Shown: piece by piece, positions 12,201 through 21,356 of the stretch
Layout: each line of letters begins with the position of its first letter
Position numbering within the stretch: the first letter of the stretch is position 1
Assembly: GCA_035772405.1 (NCBI GenBank)
Contig: JAYKKM010000437.1
Coordinates: 8,898,501-8,962,500 of the forward strand
Source: Chrysogorgia sp. JL179-B06
Lineage: Eukaryota > Cnidaria > Anthozoa > Scleralcyonacea > Chrysogorgiidae
Reading direction: 5' to 3'
Length of the DNA stretch: 64,000 nucleotides
Position numbers and translations under genes: made by a program
The notes under the pieces: generated by a model
Databases searched by the model: none
Seen by the model: the letters and a program-made list of their open reading frames with translations, nothing else
What the model was told of the DNA's origin: nothing

Positions 12201-13599
12201 GTAACGTTTTTAGGCAGAAAAACAAAACCTTGATCTCAGAAAAAATTCAGACTCTCATCCTCAATTTGAATCGGTTCAAAGTCGACAAAGTGCACTTGCA
12301 AATGTTCAGTGTCGACTTAACTGTAAAATGTCTAAACAAAATTGTAAGAGGTGGATGAAAAGAGGGATATGCTGTATGGCTATATTTTCAAAATCATTTG
12401 CTGGGCATTAATATTTCGCTAATTAATACGTTTTCTGCAATCGGTTCACTCATAGGCACGCAATGTTCACTATTGGTCGTTGTATTGTATTGGTATTTAA
12501 AGTGCCCCTGCGACGAAATATCACATTACGTTTCCTGGCATTTTTTGTTACAGAACATAAATGTTCACATTTGCAAAAAAACAGGATTGCTCACAACTTG
12601 TTCCAGACGAGCCCGCGATTCCACAGCAGAGTATATGATTGTGACGTCAGAGACTCAACACATGACAAAGCTTTATGGAAATTATACGACAAGTTACAAT
12701 AGGTTTTCCCCAAGTCGCTTTATATTCATACACAATTAGCCAGGTATTGAGTCTTTGACGTCACTTTCTCTAGTCCGGAACATGTTCGAGTAATGGCGGC
12801 CGTATAATCTCGTATAAAAACAGTCTGAAAAGGCGACTTCCCATGCTCGCAATTGCTTAAAATTTGGCAAGTTAAGTAAGAACACCATGCTCTTTACAAA
12901 TATGTAAAAATTCGGGATACCAAAATTTTGATTACAGGGGTACTTTAATTAACACGTAGCGAAGGCCCTTCGTCAGAGAGTGAAACGTAAAGTGAAATAA
13001 TAACTGATTGAGACTTTTATAGAATAAATAATCGCGTAATGCAAAAGCAAGCCAATCAGGTGCGAGAAACAATAAAAAATAATGCGATGTAAAAATTGTA
13101 TCATTAGCACCCTTTGTAATGGTCTTCGCTCTAAACGTTAGACAACTAAACGCTATTTCGGCAGTACACCAACTTTTTTTAGATATTTGATTTGTATTTC
13201 TCACGTACGAAACTGTCAGCTACGTACGTAGCTGACAGTTTCGTACGTATCTTTGTGGGCTCATAATCCGCACTTTTCTTCCCCTTCTCGGTTACCACTT
13301 CATGTTAGGATCACAAAATGGTTTTGGACAAAATGTTGGTAAGGATTATAGTTGTGTTGGGGACAGGCTTACATGAAGTACCTACCCACTTCTCCGTACT
13401 TATACATTAAACCATAAATCGGCGCGATTAATCGCAGTGCAGTAAACGTAGCTTAAGGGATAGCAATTTTTACTAATGTCGATTTGGCTTATTTTTAAGG
13501 GTCCTTGGAACGTTAGCAAACATGAAAGAATTTGGCCAGGCATTTGGTTGTCCAGTCGGCAGCAAAATGAACCCCAAGGATAAATGTGATGTTTGGTAA
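3206..13599 (+). CDS. neprilysin/ECE-like M13 zinc metallopeptidase, 3' eight exons
   Basis: Eight exons with GT-AG borders and compatible phases read as the C-terminal catalytic half of an M13 peptidase: 3206-3264, 5748-5809, 6046-6113, 6233-6369, 7172-7237, 8117-8212, 12099-12175 and 13500-13599 (TAA at 13597-13599). Diagnostic pieces are a VNAFYV substrate-binding motif, [11 protein letters not shown], the zinc-binding helix [18 protein letters not shown] (third zinc ligand Glu and following Asp), [10 protein letters not shown], and the C-terminal Cys-x-Val-Trp. Family members are type II membrane ectoenzymes that cut short peptides. The N-terminal cytosolic, membrane and upstream ectodomain exons are not visible, probably left of the window. 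The conserved Trp before the Cys of the WC motif is replaced by Lys-Glu at the sixth/seventh exon junction. Introns carry many MITEs. Expression is not demonstrated, but all visible exons are open. Confidence 0.9.
3565..4150. repeat. two tandem inverted-repeat units in M13 intron 1
   Basis: Two related segments of about 250-300 bp, each starting with TCTC(G/A)AACTCATTAATAATTCAT and a stretch near AGGAAAACACAA, lie head to tail. Each contains internal fold-back arms around a CGTTTAT(C/T)ATTTGA core. A related unit is at about 8690-8985. They look like a non-autonomous fold-back family without coding sequence. Confidence 0.55.
4164..5156. mobile_element. CCCCTCGCCC-ended MITE, copy 1
   Basis: A roughly 1-kb element begins CCCCTCGCCC and ends GGGCGAGGGG. 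Near the left end it has a GC-rich hairpin (CCGGCGCGAAGCGCCGG). The interior is a tandem array of about 180-190 bp units, and the right end holds a poly-G tract (about 5120-5136). Copy 2 (10364-11114) and an inverted partial copy 3 (11239-11394) share both ends. The two long copies also share a few bases beyond the right terminus, so the true boundary may be slightly outside. Confidence 0.65.
4395..5000. repeat. minisatellite, ~185-bp units
   Basis: Four tandem units each contain TATGTATTTTGACTCGCTAA, then TCTGTTTTCAGA, GAAAACGGTTA, and CGAAGGGTA-TCACGTTCTC. Unit starts are near 4397, 4557, 4750 and 4935. The last is truncated and more diverged. The same unit recurs in copy 2 of the host MITE (about 10610-11030). 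Confidence 0.8.
5607..5735. mobile_element. short MITE abutting an M13 exon acceptor
   Basis: This is an inverted-repeat element of about 130 bp with arms around TTTCAAACGTCGAACT and its diverged complement. It ends about a dozen bases before the acceptor of the 5748 exon. A related unit is present at 54628-54760. It has no coding capacity. Confidence 0.5.
7279..7451. mobile_element. Tc1/mariner-type MITE
   Basis: The 173-bp element starts TACTGCTCAGAAATAAC and ends with a near-complement (GTTATTGCTGAGTAGTA), with TA at each border. The same terminal sequence bounds the larger element at 60514-62597, so this is probably a non-autonomous relative. It lies in an M13 intron between the 7237 donor and the 8117 exon. 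Confidence 0.65.
8690..8985. repeat. fold-back repeat related to 3565-4150
   Basis: Inverted arms around CATCCGATATCCAGTC / GACTGGATAGAGGATGG and a right end with CATGAGTTATTAATGAGTTTGAG relate this unit to the tandem pair in M13 intron 1. It is in the long M13 intron and has no ORF. Confidence 0.45.
8986..10363. other. intronic gap, no gene seen
   Basis: This AT-rich part of the 3.9-kb M13 intron shows no exon-like frame. Only the hairpin at 9775-9848 stands out. Confidence 0.5.
9775..9848. repeat. 74-bp hairpin element
   Basis: Arms of about 25 bases pair: CCTGAAACCCAGCCATCC on the left with GGACGGCTGGTTTTCAGG on the right, separated by about 24 bases. It looks like a very short fold-back element. 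Confidence 0.55.
10364..11114. mobile_element. CCCCTCGCCC-type MITE, copy 2
   Basis: It shares the left block (GAGGGCGAGGGTGCTAATAT), about 2.5 copies of the ~185-bp tandem unit, and the right end GGCGGGCGAGGGG with copy 1. The left end lacks the GC-rich hairpin. It lies in the M13 intron between exons 8117-8212 and 12099-12175. Confidence 0.65.
11239..11394. mobile_element. CCCCTCGCCC-type MITE, short inverted copy 3
   Basis: This copy of only 156 bp is in the opposite orientation to copies 1 and 2. It starts CCCCTCGCCC, contains the complement of the ACCGGCGTTTAGTCCC block, and ends with the GGCCGAAGGCC/GCGCCGGGCGAGGGG hairpin region. The internal tandem units are absent. Confidence 0.6.
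11735..12006. mobile_element. fold-back MITE
   Basis: The left end GGGTGCGTTTACACTACAG and right end CTCTGGTGTAAACTCAGCC form imperfect inverted repeats. Internal arms pair around AGAGCAAAAGTAA / TTACTTTTGCTCT. It lies just upstream of the 12099 exon. I see no coding sequence. Confidence 0.5.
12501..12944. mobile_element. TTAA-flanked MITE
   Basis: The 444-bp element starts AGTGCCCCTG and ends CAGGGGTACT, with TTAA on both sides (12497-12500 and 12945-12948). It sits in the last M13 intron. Its target site matches the MITEs at 2075 and 14010, suggesting a common type of transposase. Confidence 0.65.
13203..13248. repeat. perfect 46-bp palindrome
   Basis: The two 23-base halves are exact reverse complements with no spacer (centre between 13225 and 13226). 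Each half contains ACGTACGAAACTGTCAGC. It lies in the last M13 intron. It could be an unstable DNA hairpin, the joined ends of a lost transposon, or an assembly artefact. Confidence 0.9.
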
Positions 13600-13663
13600 A
13601 AAATGCAGCACCAGCTGGGAAAAATAGATCATTCAAGAATGGTCTGTCTCTTGCTGAGTTTAA

Positions 13664-14856
13664 AGGACATTGGCAACAAAAACTATTAAGTACCTTTTAG
13701 ATCAGAGTACGTAACTTAAATAGCAGGAATATAGTAGTTTGAGGTTGTAAAAATGCTCGTAAAGCGTATTAATTACACTGTCAAAGTTGCTAACCTGAAT
13801 CAGTCGGCCATCTTGGATGTATTTTCAATATGGGTGTGACGTCACAACCATCCTCATTTCTTTATAATTTTGAAACTCGATTTTTGTGAATGTCTTCCTT
13901 TTTCAATTGAACCGCACCATTTCAAAAAACATTCCGCGGAAACTCGGTTACCAAGCGAGTAATTTCATCAGGTTTACCCAGGGTGTGACGTCACCAACTT
14001 CTCAGTTAAGGTGGCTCCCTACTGTTTCTTGAAAGGTGGCAAAAATGCAAATTTCAATCCCGAAAAGTACCCATGGATATTTCGAAATAGATTGAAACTA
14101 AAGCTATGTATAGAATAACTTTCAGGGCATCAAATACTATTAATGGCTAAAGTGTTTCATCTGTTGCTATGACAACAGTGACGTTTCAAAATGGTCGAAA
14201 ATGAACATTTAATCTAATTTATTTCGCAAACGAGTCGGTGACCCCGATCTTTTTTGCATTTAAACATTTCTTTTTGTTTAATTAATAAATAGGCAGATTA
14301 AAAAAAAATTCTGTGGATCCAATTATTTTACACAAAAAAAATCATGTTTTTTTAGTTTTTAAAAAAATTGGATCCACAGAATTTTTTTTTAATTTGCCTA
14401 TTTATTAATTAAACTAAAAGAAATGTTTAAATGTAAAAAAAATCGGGGGTCACCGACTCGTTTGCGAAATAAATTAGATTAAATGTTCATTTTCGGCCAT
14501 TTTGAAACGTCACTGTTGTCATAGCAACTGATGTAACACTTTAACCATCAATAGTATTTGATGCCCTGAAAGTTATTCTATGCATAGCTTTAGTTCCAAT
14601 CGTTTCCGAAATATCCATGGGCACTTTTCGAGATTGAAATTTGCATTTTTGCCACCTTTCAAGAAACAGTAGGGAGCCACCTTAATTAGGCAAAGTATTA
14701 CAACAAGATGGCGGATGACAAGATTTTCTTTGGTCAAAATTAGTGCTGTTGTTTTGTACAAGAGTAGTTTTGTTTACTTGGATTATCTTCGTAAGCCTGT
14801 TTATTAATCAGAATTAGTCAAAAATTGGAATTTGTGATTTATATTGCCAATGTCCT
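13664..14856. mobile_element. MITE with AGGACATTGGC ends, carrying a nested element
   Basis: The left end AGGACATTGGCAA is preceded by TTAA (13660-13663). The right end TTGCCAATGTCCT is followed by TCAA, a one-base variant of TTAA. It begins 64 bp after the M13 stop codon and therefore probably lies in its 3'UTR. A second fold-back element (14010-14681) is inserted within it. Confidence 0.6.
14010..14681. mobile_element. TTAA-flanked fold-back element, ~320-bp arms
   Basis: Nearly the whole 672-bp element is one palindrome. It starts GGTGGCTCCCTACTG and ends CAGTAGGGAGCCACC, with TTAA on both sides (14006-14009 and 14682-14685). The arms differ by scattered substitutions and the unpaired centre is short (about 14320-14370). 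Confidence 0.8.
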
Positions 14857-15291
14857 TCAAGCTTCATGTTGAACTACGAACGGCAGACACGGATAAAATT
14901 GTGGTTTAAAAGTTGATGAGAGAAAGGGGCTTCTCATGTTAAACTAAAACGTGAAATAACCCTCATGAAGTGAAAAAGAAAAACGCAAGACGACATGTCA
15001 GGCAAGAACAATTCTACCCAACAAAACTCTGTCGTTCACCGTAGCCCTCGAACGTGAAACTTACTCTTCCTAATAACAGTTCAGTAAATCACATGTCAAA
15101 TGGTGTTTCTATAGAGAGTTAGTATATATACCTTCTGACTCGTTCTGTAGTTTAAAGATTTCCTATTGATAATCACAGTTCTTAAGCAATTTGTAGTAAC
15201 ACTAAGTAACACAATTTGTATGGGGGATTGCTGTCATGTTGTCCATTCGAGCTGCCTTTTTCTTTGCAGTGAAACCAACCAATCGTCATTT

Positions 15292-15327
<36 letters not shown>

Positions 15328-15795
15328 TCTCATCGCGTGTGGGTCATCTCCAAACCTATGGGTCACCTTTTTTTTCAAATGTTCTCCAAATATTTAGCAA
15401 TTTTTCAGCTTTTATATATCCTTGATGAATTGAATATGTATTGCCACTGACCATTGGTTATGTGGTTTAACAAACCAGAGTTATAATTTATAAACTGAAA
15501 CGATTTTTCTCCTCGATTCCATCCCCACCCTTCACACAATTAAATAAAAAAATTCTAAAAATGTCCTTGTCACCGGGTCATTTTAAACCTGTTGATGTGA
15601 TGAGAAGCATTTTTTTTTTTTACTAATACGTCTCAAGAGTCAAGATAACTGTGAATAATTTAAATTGTTCTTGTTTTTAACGTATCATTGTTTGCCTAAC
15701 AATGGAAATTCGTGTTCTTCGGGGGTTATGCACTAAAAATATAATCTCGCGAGAATGATGTCAAATTTACGACGTCTTGTATATTTCATTCGAGC
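14857..15795. other. no gene seen; (AT)n microsatellite
   Basis: There is no exon-like frame here. An (AT) microsatellite occupies about 15297-15324, and a poly-T run lies near 15610. Confidence 0.6.
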
Positions 15796-16271
15796 AAGTT
15801 ACACCTATGTTCAGAACTCCTATCAATTATGGTGTATTATTCTGCGACTGCAGCCCTTAGTTGGTATAGTACAACGGGCCTTGGTTAATCTTGCCAATCA
15901 TAATTTCAATCAATTGTGATGAATAAAGAAGTGCATAGCTATAATACTTGTGGCAACTCTAATATGCGCATGCCACTTGTAAAAACAAATTGGGGCAAAC
16001 AGCGGCTTGCTTTTCACGCTATTAAAGAGTGGAAAGCAGTAGGTGTTGACATTAGGAACTCACTTTCAGTACGTATTTTTAAAAGACATCTTTTGTTCTT
16101 AAATGTTAGTTTTGTTATTTCTAACGTATATTATCCTCATCCAAACCAGGATGAGAATCGACGAGCGCTGATTCGCTGAGTTTGTTCCTTATACCTCCAA
16201 TGAAACGATGATGAGAGTTTATGAGATTTATGACTCCAAGTCTAATAATAATAACAATAATAATAATAATG
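15796..16271 (+). mobile_element. LINE 3' fragment
   Basis: The open stretch 15916-16179 resembles the C-terminal tail of CR1/Jockey-type LINE polymerase proteins: a His-Tyr-x-Thr segment, then KTNWGKQRLAFHAIKEW, IRNSLSV, and FKRHL. It is followed by a TAA-repeat tail at about 16243-16271. No catalytic domain remains. The call rests on pattern resemblance and is moderate. Confidence 0.45.
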
Positions 16272-16990
16272 GAAACTTTATTAATATAAATTTCTTATAT
16301 ATTTACAATTGCAAATCTCACTTCTTGAGGTAATTTACAATTGGCTAACTTGAATCACATATGATTATATACAGTATTAATATTTCTAAAATAACAGAAA
16401 CAAATTTATACTTAAACATTTAGTGGTTCAGGATTGGTCCATTCTTTGTTTCTACAACAGAAGATATAATACGTCGTTCTAATGGCGATAGAGATCATGT
16501 TTCGGATGTAGTATTGTTGATGTTTGTTATCGAGTCCTAAATCATTTAACATTTCAATAAAAGTATGGCATTCTTTATCGAAAATTCCGAGTGAGCTGAT
16601 GGAGAGATTAACAAATTTAACACTTGTGAAGTCCTCATTCTGCTTTCTTACTAGATCTTTGTACTTAGCTTTCTTCCGGTTAACATTGTTGGTAAGGTTA
16701 GACTCAAATCCTACGGTAAGTTCAACGATGTAAAGGTCGTTGTTTGAAGTGGAAAGAAGTAAATCTGGGCATTGTTCGTCTCCAGTTATAACTGAGGGGC
16801 TTTCAAATCCAGGAAGATCAACGAACAGGTTACATCCGTCTACCGATTGACACTTTTTGCGAGAAAACTGAGAATGGAATCGTGTCTCCAAGTAAATCGT
16901 TCTAGGTAATGTTGACAACCGGCAACAACATGTAGAAGAGTTTCAGGACGTAAACAGAACGAGCAGTCAGAACTTGATGAAATACCCCAT
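16272..16990 (-). mobile_element. R2-like LINE C-terminal region (zinc knuckle + restriction-like endonuclease)
   Basis: On the minus strand, about 16985-16930 encodes a C-x2-C-x7-H-x4-C knuckle (starting CSFCLRPETLLH), followed by a TWRHDSIL-type motif. After a frame change near 16860, the frame 16412-16918 gives CPDLLL...LYIVELTVGFE, matching the PD...ELTV core of the restriction-like endonuclease in R2/NeSL/HERO-type LINEs, and continues to a conserved TTYYIFCCRNK. The knuckle, the Trp-Arg-His motif and the endonuclease are in the right order. It is broken by at least one frameshift and 5' truncated. Confidence 0.65.
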
Positions 16991-16993
16991 CTG

Positions 16994-16994
16994 C

Positions 16995-17065
<71 letters not shown>

Positions 17066-17085
17066 GTAATAGTAATAGTAATAAT
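16994..17085. repeat. (TAA)n microsatellite
   Basis: About 90 bases of nearly pure AAT/TAA triplets, with AGT interruptions at the right end. Confidence 0.95.
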
Positions 17086-17305
17086 GGTAATATTTAATCA
17101 CAGGAAGTCTTCTCACAAAAGTGATTTTCAGAAAAGTTCTGTATCACAAAAATTAAAGATACACAACAATACAATATTTATATAGAATAATACCATCACC
17201 TAACAGGATTTTTAATCAGGCAACAAAAAGAGGATCTATCTCTCGTCATTCCACTTTTCCATGACACCACATACAAAATGTATAACTTTATTATCTGAGT
17301 AAACT

Positions 17306-17502
17306 TCATTCATTTTTCAGAACTTTGTAGCACAAAACATAACACATTCGCAAAATTTCTTCGTAGCCCACCACGTAATCTGTGAGATATTTCTTGACTT
17401 CTTCCCACTTGCCGTCGCTCACAAATTGTCCAATCTTCGTCGAATACTCATATTCGTCAACCTCATATGCGTCTTTGCGAAGTGAGAAAGCAATAATGCC
17501 CC
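17306..17502 (-). CDS. terminal coding exon of unidentified host gene, copy A
   Basis: On the minus strand an acceptor (CGCAG before 17502) opens a frame of about 65 codons starting near GIIAFSLRKDAYE and ending CYKVLKNE at a TGA (17306-17308). A second copy at 19090-19286 has the same acceptor position, an open frame and the same C-terminus with about eight substitutions. This suggests a protein-coding terminal exon in two gene copies. I do not recognise the family. A LINE lies between the copies. Confidence 0.55.
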
Positions 17503-17647
17503 CTGCGAAAGCATTTAGTCTCTTAATTTAAAGTTTTCGATGAGAGTTTTCGCTAGAGTTGTAGAGCAAGAAATAAGGAACTTAAAATTTGGGATGTTAC
17601 ACGATATAGACACATCGCAACATCAATTTAAGCCTGCCGCGCACGTA

Positions 17648-18768
17648 CAGTCAGTTATGGTGAAGAATACGCATTCCTCAAACAAACCATTGCAATATGG
17701 TGTACCTCAGGGTTCTGTACTGGGTCCACTTCTCTTTTCACTCTTCTTTGCGCCATTGGAAGATGTGATCAAAGCCCATGGCCTTGATTGCATAATGTAC
17801 GCTGATGACACACAACTGTATATGCCTATACAATCTCCATGTGATCGACCTGCTGCTCTAGCTAAACTTGAGTTATGTATTAAGGACATCACCAACTGGT
17901 GTACTATGAATGGTCTTATATGCAATCCGAGTAAAACCGAGATTGTGATCTATCATCACGTTTTATGCATTGTGAACCAATGCCAGAAATATGTGTCAAT
18001 GATGTGAAAATCCAACCGGCTCCGGTTGCACGTGATCTCGGTGTTGCTGTAGATAGACATCTAAAATTAAATACTCATGTAAATAACATCTGTAAATCGG
18101 CCACTTTTGCTATCAGAAATATCGGCAAGATCAGGAAATATTTGAGTAAAAAGGACTGTGAGAAGTTGGTGCATGCATTCATAACATAAAAACTTGACAG
18201 CTGTAATAGCATCCTATATGGCTTGCCAGAAGCTGAATTGAGCAAGTTACAGCGAATTCAAAATACAGCTGCAAGACTTGTAACAGGGGTTAACAAATCG
18301 GAGCATATCTCCCCTGTGCCGGTGAGATCAAGGATTGTATTTAAAATACTAATAATTACTTTCAAGGCTTTGCATGATTTTACAATATTACTGATTTGCT
18401 AAATAAATATAAACCTACTCGTGCTTTGAGATCATCAGACCGTAATCTGCTAATTGAGCCAAAATCCAAAACGGTGATTCATGGAGACAGAGCGTTCTCG
18501 GTTTCGGCACCAAAACTGTGGAATTCATTACCACAGGAAATTAGAAGCTTTGATATGTTGGGTAATTTTAAGTCAGCAGTTAAGACTTTTCTTTTTTAAA
18601 ATTAATAGTTTTTTTGTTTATAGTGGTAATATATGTAGTAGGCTTTATCTTATAATGAAACTGTAATAAGTTTTATCAGTATATTTAAGAATATATTGTT
18701 GTAAGGGCATTGAGACTATTGTATAATGCTCCTAATACGTCTATTATTATTATTATTATTATTATTAA
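17648..18768 (+). mobile_element. CR1-like LINE, 5' truncated
   Basis: The plus strand gives reverse transcriptase motifs in order: YGVPQGSVLGPLLFSLFF (about 17697-17750), YADDTQLYMP (about 17800), NPSKTEI, LGVAVDRHL (about 18040) and a C-terminal region ending about 18600. It then has a TTA-repeat tail (18741-18768). There are frame changes near 17965 and stops near 18187 and 18400. The left edge is within the exon-bearing repeat: sequence shared with the 19065-19431 copy stops at about 17645. Confidence 0.8.
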
Positions 18769-18840
18769 AAGCACAAGTTCAGATAGTATGGCAGGCATAT
18801 GTGATATTTGTTTGCTTTTAAACGTTATTTGGTATTATTC

Positions 18841-19010
18841 AAAAGATTTCATCATATAAGATCTTGGCAAGATCTTGTTGAATCTTGGGAAGATTTTGTA
18901 AAATCTTGGCAAGATCATATGTAAAATCTGGCAAGGTCGTGTAAAATCTTGGCAAGATCTTGGAAAGAAAGTAACCAAAATCTTGCCAAGAATTTTGCCA
19001 AGATTTTCAA
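18841..19010. repeat. imperfect tandem repeat (AATCTTGGCAAGATCTTG type)
   Basis: About eight imperfect units of 18-25 bases built on AAATCTTGGCAAGATC. The units are themselves partly palindromic (CTTGGCAAG, GATC). It has no coding role that I can see. Confidence 0.75.
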
Positions 19011-19064
19011 CCTGGGCCACTTTTTCATGACACCTGCACATAGAGTCTAGACCTCTTTCATGAT

Positions 19065-19431
19065 CTATATTTTACTATCAAAGTAAACTTTATTCATTTT
19101 TCAGAATTTTGTAGCACAAAACATAACACTCTCTCAAAATTTCTTCGTAGCCCACAACGTAATCTGTGAGATATTTATTGACTTCTTCCCACTTTCCGTC
19201 GCTCACGAATTGTCCAATCTTCGTCGAAAACTCAAATTTGTCATCCTCATATGCGTCTTTGCGAAGTGTGAAAGCAATAATGCCCCCTGAAAAAGCAACA
19301 GCTTTTAGTCTCTTAATTTAAAGTTTTCGGTGAGAGTTTGGGCTAGAATATTATAGAGCATGCAATAAGGAACTCAAAATATGGGATGTTTGCACGATAT
19401 AGTAACATCGCAACATCAATTTAAGCCTGCC
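19065..19431. repeat. direct duplicate of 17285-17645
   Basis: About 365 bp matches the segment ending at 17645 at roughly 88-90% by eye. It includes the terminal exon, its acceptor and about 150 bp of upstream intron. The match ends at GCCTGCCGCGCACG in both copies. Different sequence follows in each: the LINE at 17646 and Harbinger-like sequence after 19431. Confidence 0.85.
19090..19286 (-). CDS. terminal coding exon of unidentified host gene, copy B
   Basis: The counterpart of 17306-17502: acceptor TTTTTCAG before 19286, the same frame, TAA at 19090-19092. Differences from copy A are mostly conservative (for example Val to Asp and Tyr to Phe in the acidic middle), and both frames stay open. 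Purifying selection is possible but unproven. No upstream exon could be located, because Harbinger-like and other repeats follow. Confidence 0.55.
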
Positions 19432-19529
19432 GCGCACGAGAGTCTTTAGCTGAGCTGACCGCCTCGCGAGGAAAATCGATGATGAACATGCATGTACGAG
19501 ATAGCTCTTCTAAAGGAGCTAGATCCGGA

Positions 19530-19660
19530 GATGACAAGGACAAGGCGTTCACGTTAATCTCTTCCGTGAGCTAAATGCTGAAGAACCTGAAATGTTTCGA
19601 CAGTATCACCGGCTGGATGTCGAATCGCTTAAACATTTCAACTAAGTTCTCCTAATATAA
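19530..19660 (+). mobile_element. PIF/Harbinger transposase remnant
   Basis: The plus-strand frame at about 19540-19640 gives VNLFRELNAEEPEMFRQYHR followed by LDVESLKHF, resembling the N-terminal region of Harbinger transposases. A stop follows immediately and the similarity resumes out of frame for a short way. This is a short, dead fragment. Confidence 0.4.
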
Positions 19661-19959
19661 CGTCGTTTACCATTTGAAAAGACGTGAAAAGGCTATGGGT
19701 TTTTATTGTCCAGTTGATTTCTGCAGCTAAGGTTATAGCTGACGATGCCGCAGACGTTGGGAATTTTTCCTCGCGATGAAAGAAATATCAAACACTACAA
19801 GAAATACGTGTACAAATCTGAATGGATGCTAACTTTGACAACCTTTAAACTGTAAAGTTGGCTAAATTTCATTGTTTCATAAGACGTATTAAAAAGTAAT
19901 TGAACAGAACTGCATGGGAAAGTCTACTGGTGTTCCTAGTCACCCGAAGTCTATCCCTA

Positions 19960-20000
19960 ATCCTAACCCTAATCCCAGCGCTAACCCTAATCCTAAAAGC
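19960..20000. repeat. short interstitial telomere-like repeat
   Basis: Seven imperfect CCCTAA/CCTAAT units (for example AATCCTAACCCTAATCCC). They resemble the metazoan TTAGGG telomere repeat but are too short and impure to mark a chromosome end. Confidence 0.7.
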
Positions 20001-20153
20001 ACCTGCAGTGGTTAAAAAGTTATAGCCTGAACAAAGAAGTGAATTTTTTATTTTTGGAAAGTTCTTTTCAAATTTTCAACATGTTTCCCTTTAGCTATAA
20101 GGCTGAACGTTGCACACCAAATTGGTTATTGCCTTTAATTTTTATCATTTATA

Positions 20154-20960
20154 GACATGGAACGAGGGAAATTCGACGAAATATTACGCCCTCGGGATGC
20201 TCGATTCCAGGGATGGATCCAGCATGATCTGGTAGGGGGTGCTCTGGTGCCGAGTTGTGTGGGTCATGCGCGCCGCGCGAACATCAGTATTCTGGCGGTC
20301 ATGCGCGCCGCCCGCCCATCACTGCATCAGTATTCTGGCAATTTGGCAAAACAGCCTCCATGGCATGCAGTCTGGGTACAACTGCACAAGTGTACAACTT
20401 AGTTACTGAGTAGCTAGTTAGCCTAGTTGTAGCCTTGTAGGGACTGAGGGACAGGGAGAAGTTTATAAATATAATAGTTATTAGTTAATAGTGTATTACA
20501 GTAGATTCTATTCTCTTAACTTCATAGTATGCTTTTGAAAAGCAGAAGAGAATTAAAATTTAAAAATATAAATATTGCTTAGATCAGTTAGATGGGTAGT
20601 CCAGACTCCAGAGTCAGAGAGGCATCAGGCATGCATGATGCATCCAAAGGGCCAAAGCTAGCAAAATATTATCAACCATGATACATGCAAGTGATGCAAC
20701 AGTCAACAGATAGTCTAGTCATGGTCACAATCACATGAATATATAATACCACTACAGCAAGGCACTAGTCACTAGTCTTGCTTGACTACTGTATTTGAAT
20801 TGTAATTGTTGTTCACAGTTCACTTATCATCATGCACGTTATTACTCAAATTACTGTATCTCATTTTGCGCACCCCCCCCCCCCCCCCCCCCCCCCCAGT
20901 AAATCCATCCCTGCTCGATTCGAGCTCAAATTCCTCTCCACAGCGGGATACTCACTAAAA
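20154..20960 (+). other. possible host exon split by a hAT-like element
   Basis: An acceptor-like TTTATAG precedes 20154. The frame from the ATG at 20158 (starting MERGKFDEI) is open until the hAT-like element at 20208 and is open again for about 14 codons after its target duplication (20922 onward). I cannot identify a protein, and the open length is short enough to be chance. Confidence 0.25.
20208..20913. mobile_element. hAT-like non-autonomous element
   Basis: The 706-bp element starts CAGGGATGGAT and ends ATCCATCCCTG, with a perfect 8-bp target duplication CTCGATTC (20200-20207 and 20914-20921). This is the hallmark of hAT transposition. A poly-C tract of about 30 bases (about 20870-20897) lies next to its right end. 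It has no transposase frame. Confidence 0.85.
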
Positions 20961-21042
20961 TATCCTATGCCATTCAGCTAGCGCAGTATTAGAGCTCTAA
21001 TACCACGACGTGGGCATATTATAAGAATCTGTTAATCAAGCT

Positions 21043-21290
21043 AGTAGGTAACCCCCCCCCCCCCCATCCACCGTAACAAAGGGATGCCGACAGGAAGTGA
21101 CTTAATAGGATTAAGTGTGAATAAATAAAGTAAATTCCCTGGTAAATTCCCAAGGGTACTTGAATAATTAAAAGATGATCCCCTGTGTTGCTATGTTTAC
21201 TTTTACTTTAGCGTACGTACAGAATAATGAGCGTACCGTCACGCTGCAATTCTGTACTAAGTACAGAATAATAATGAGCGTAGCTGGTTT
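21043..21290 (+). repeat. outer element left TIR
   Basis: About 140 bp matches the complement of the right end well: the poly-C tract, ACCGTAACAAAGGGATGCCG, ACAGGAAGTGACTTAATAGG, AATTCCCTGGTAAATTCCC, and AAGATGATCCCCTGTGTTG. A looser match continues through GCGTACGTACAGAATAATGAG. Compared with the right end it lacks internal duplications of the GGAAGTGACTTAAT block, so the two TIRs have diverged. Confidence 0.85.
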
Positions 21291-21298
21291 TGTGAGAG

Positions 21299-21304
21299 TA
21301 TAAA
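21299..21304 (+). promoter_or_regulatory. TATA box of the GRF gene
   Basis: TATAAA lies 53 bases upstream of the ATG at 21357, just inside the left TIR. Position and sequence fit a core promoter. This is an inference from sequence alone. Confidence 0.5.
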
Positions 21305-21356
21305 TTGAGAGTGTAAAATAGCACAGACCATTCGTTTACGTATATTTCTGGCACAG

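Noticed and set aside
17285..19431. The 365-bp direct repeat as an LTR or LINE target duplication
   Set aside because: It is far too long for a LINE duplication, contains a splice acceptor and coding exon, and lacks LTR ends.
19960..20000. Chromosome end or telomere fusion
   Set aside because: Only about seven impure units, with unique sequence on both sides.
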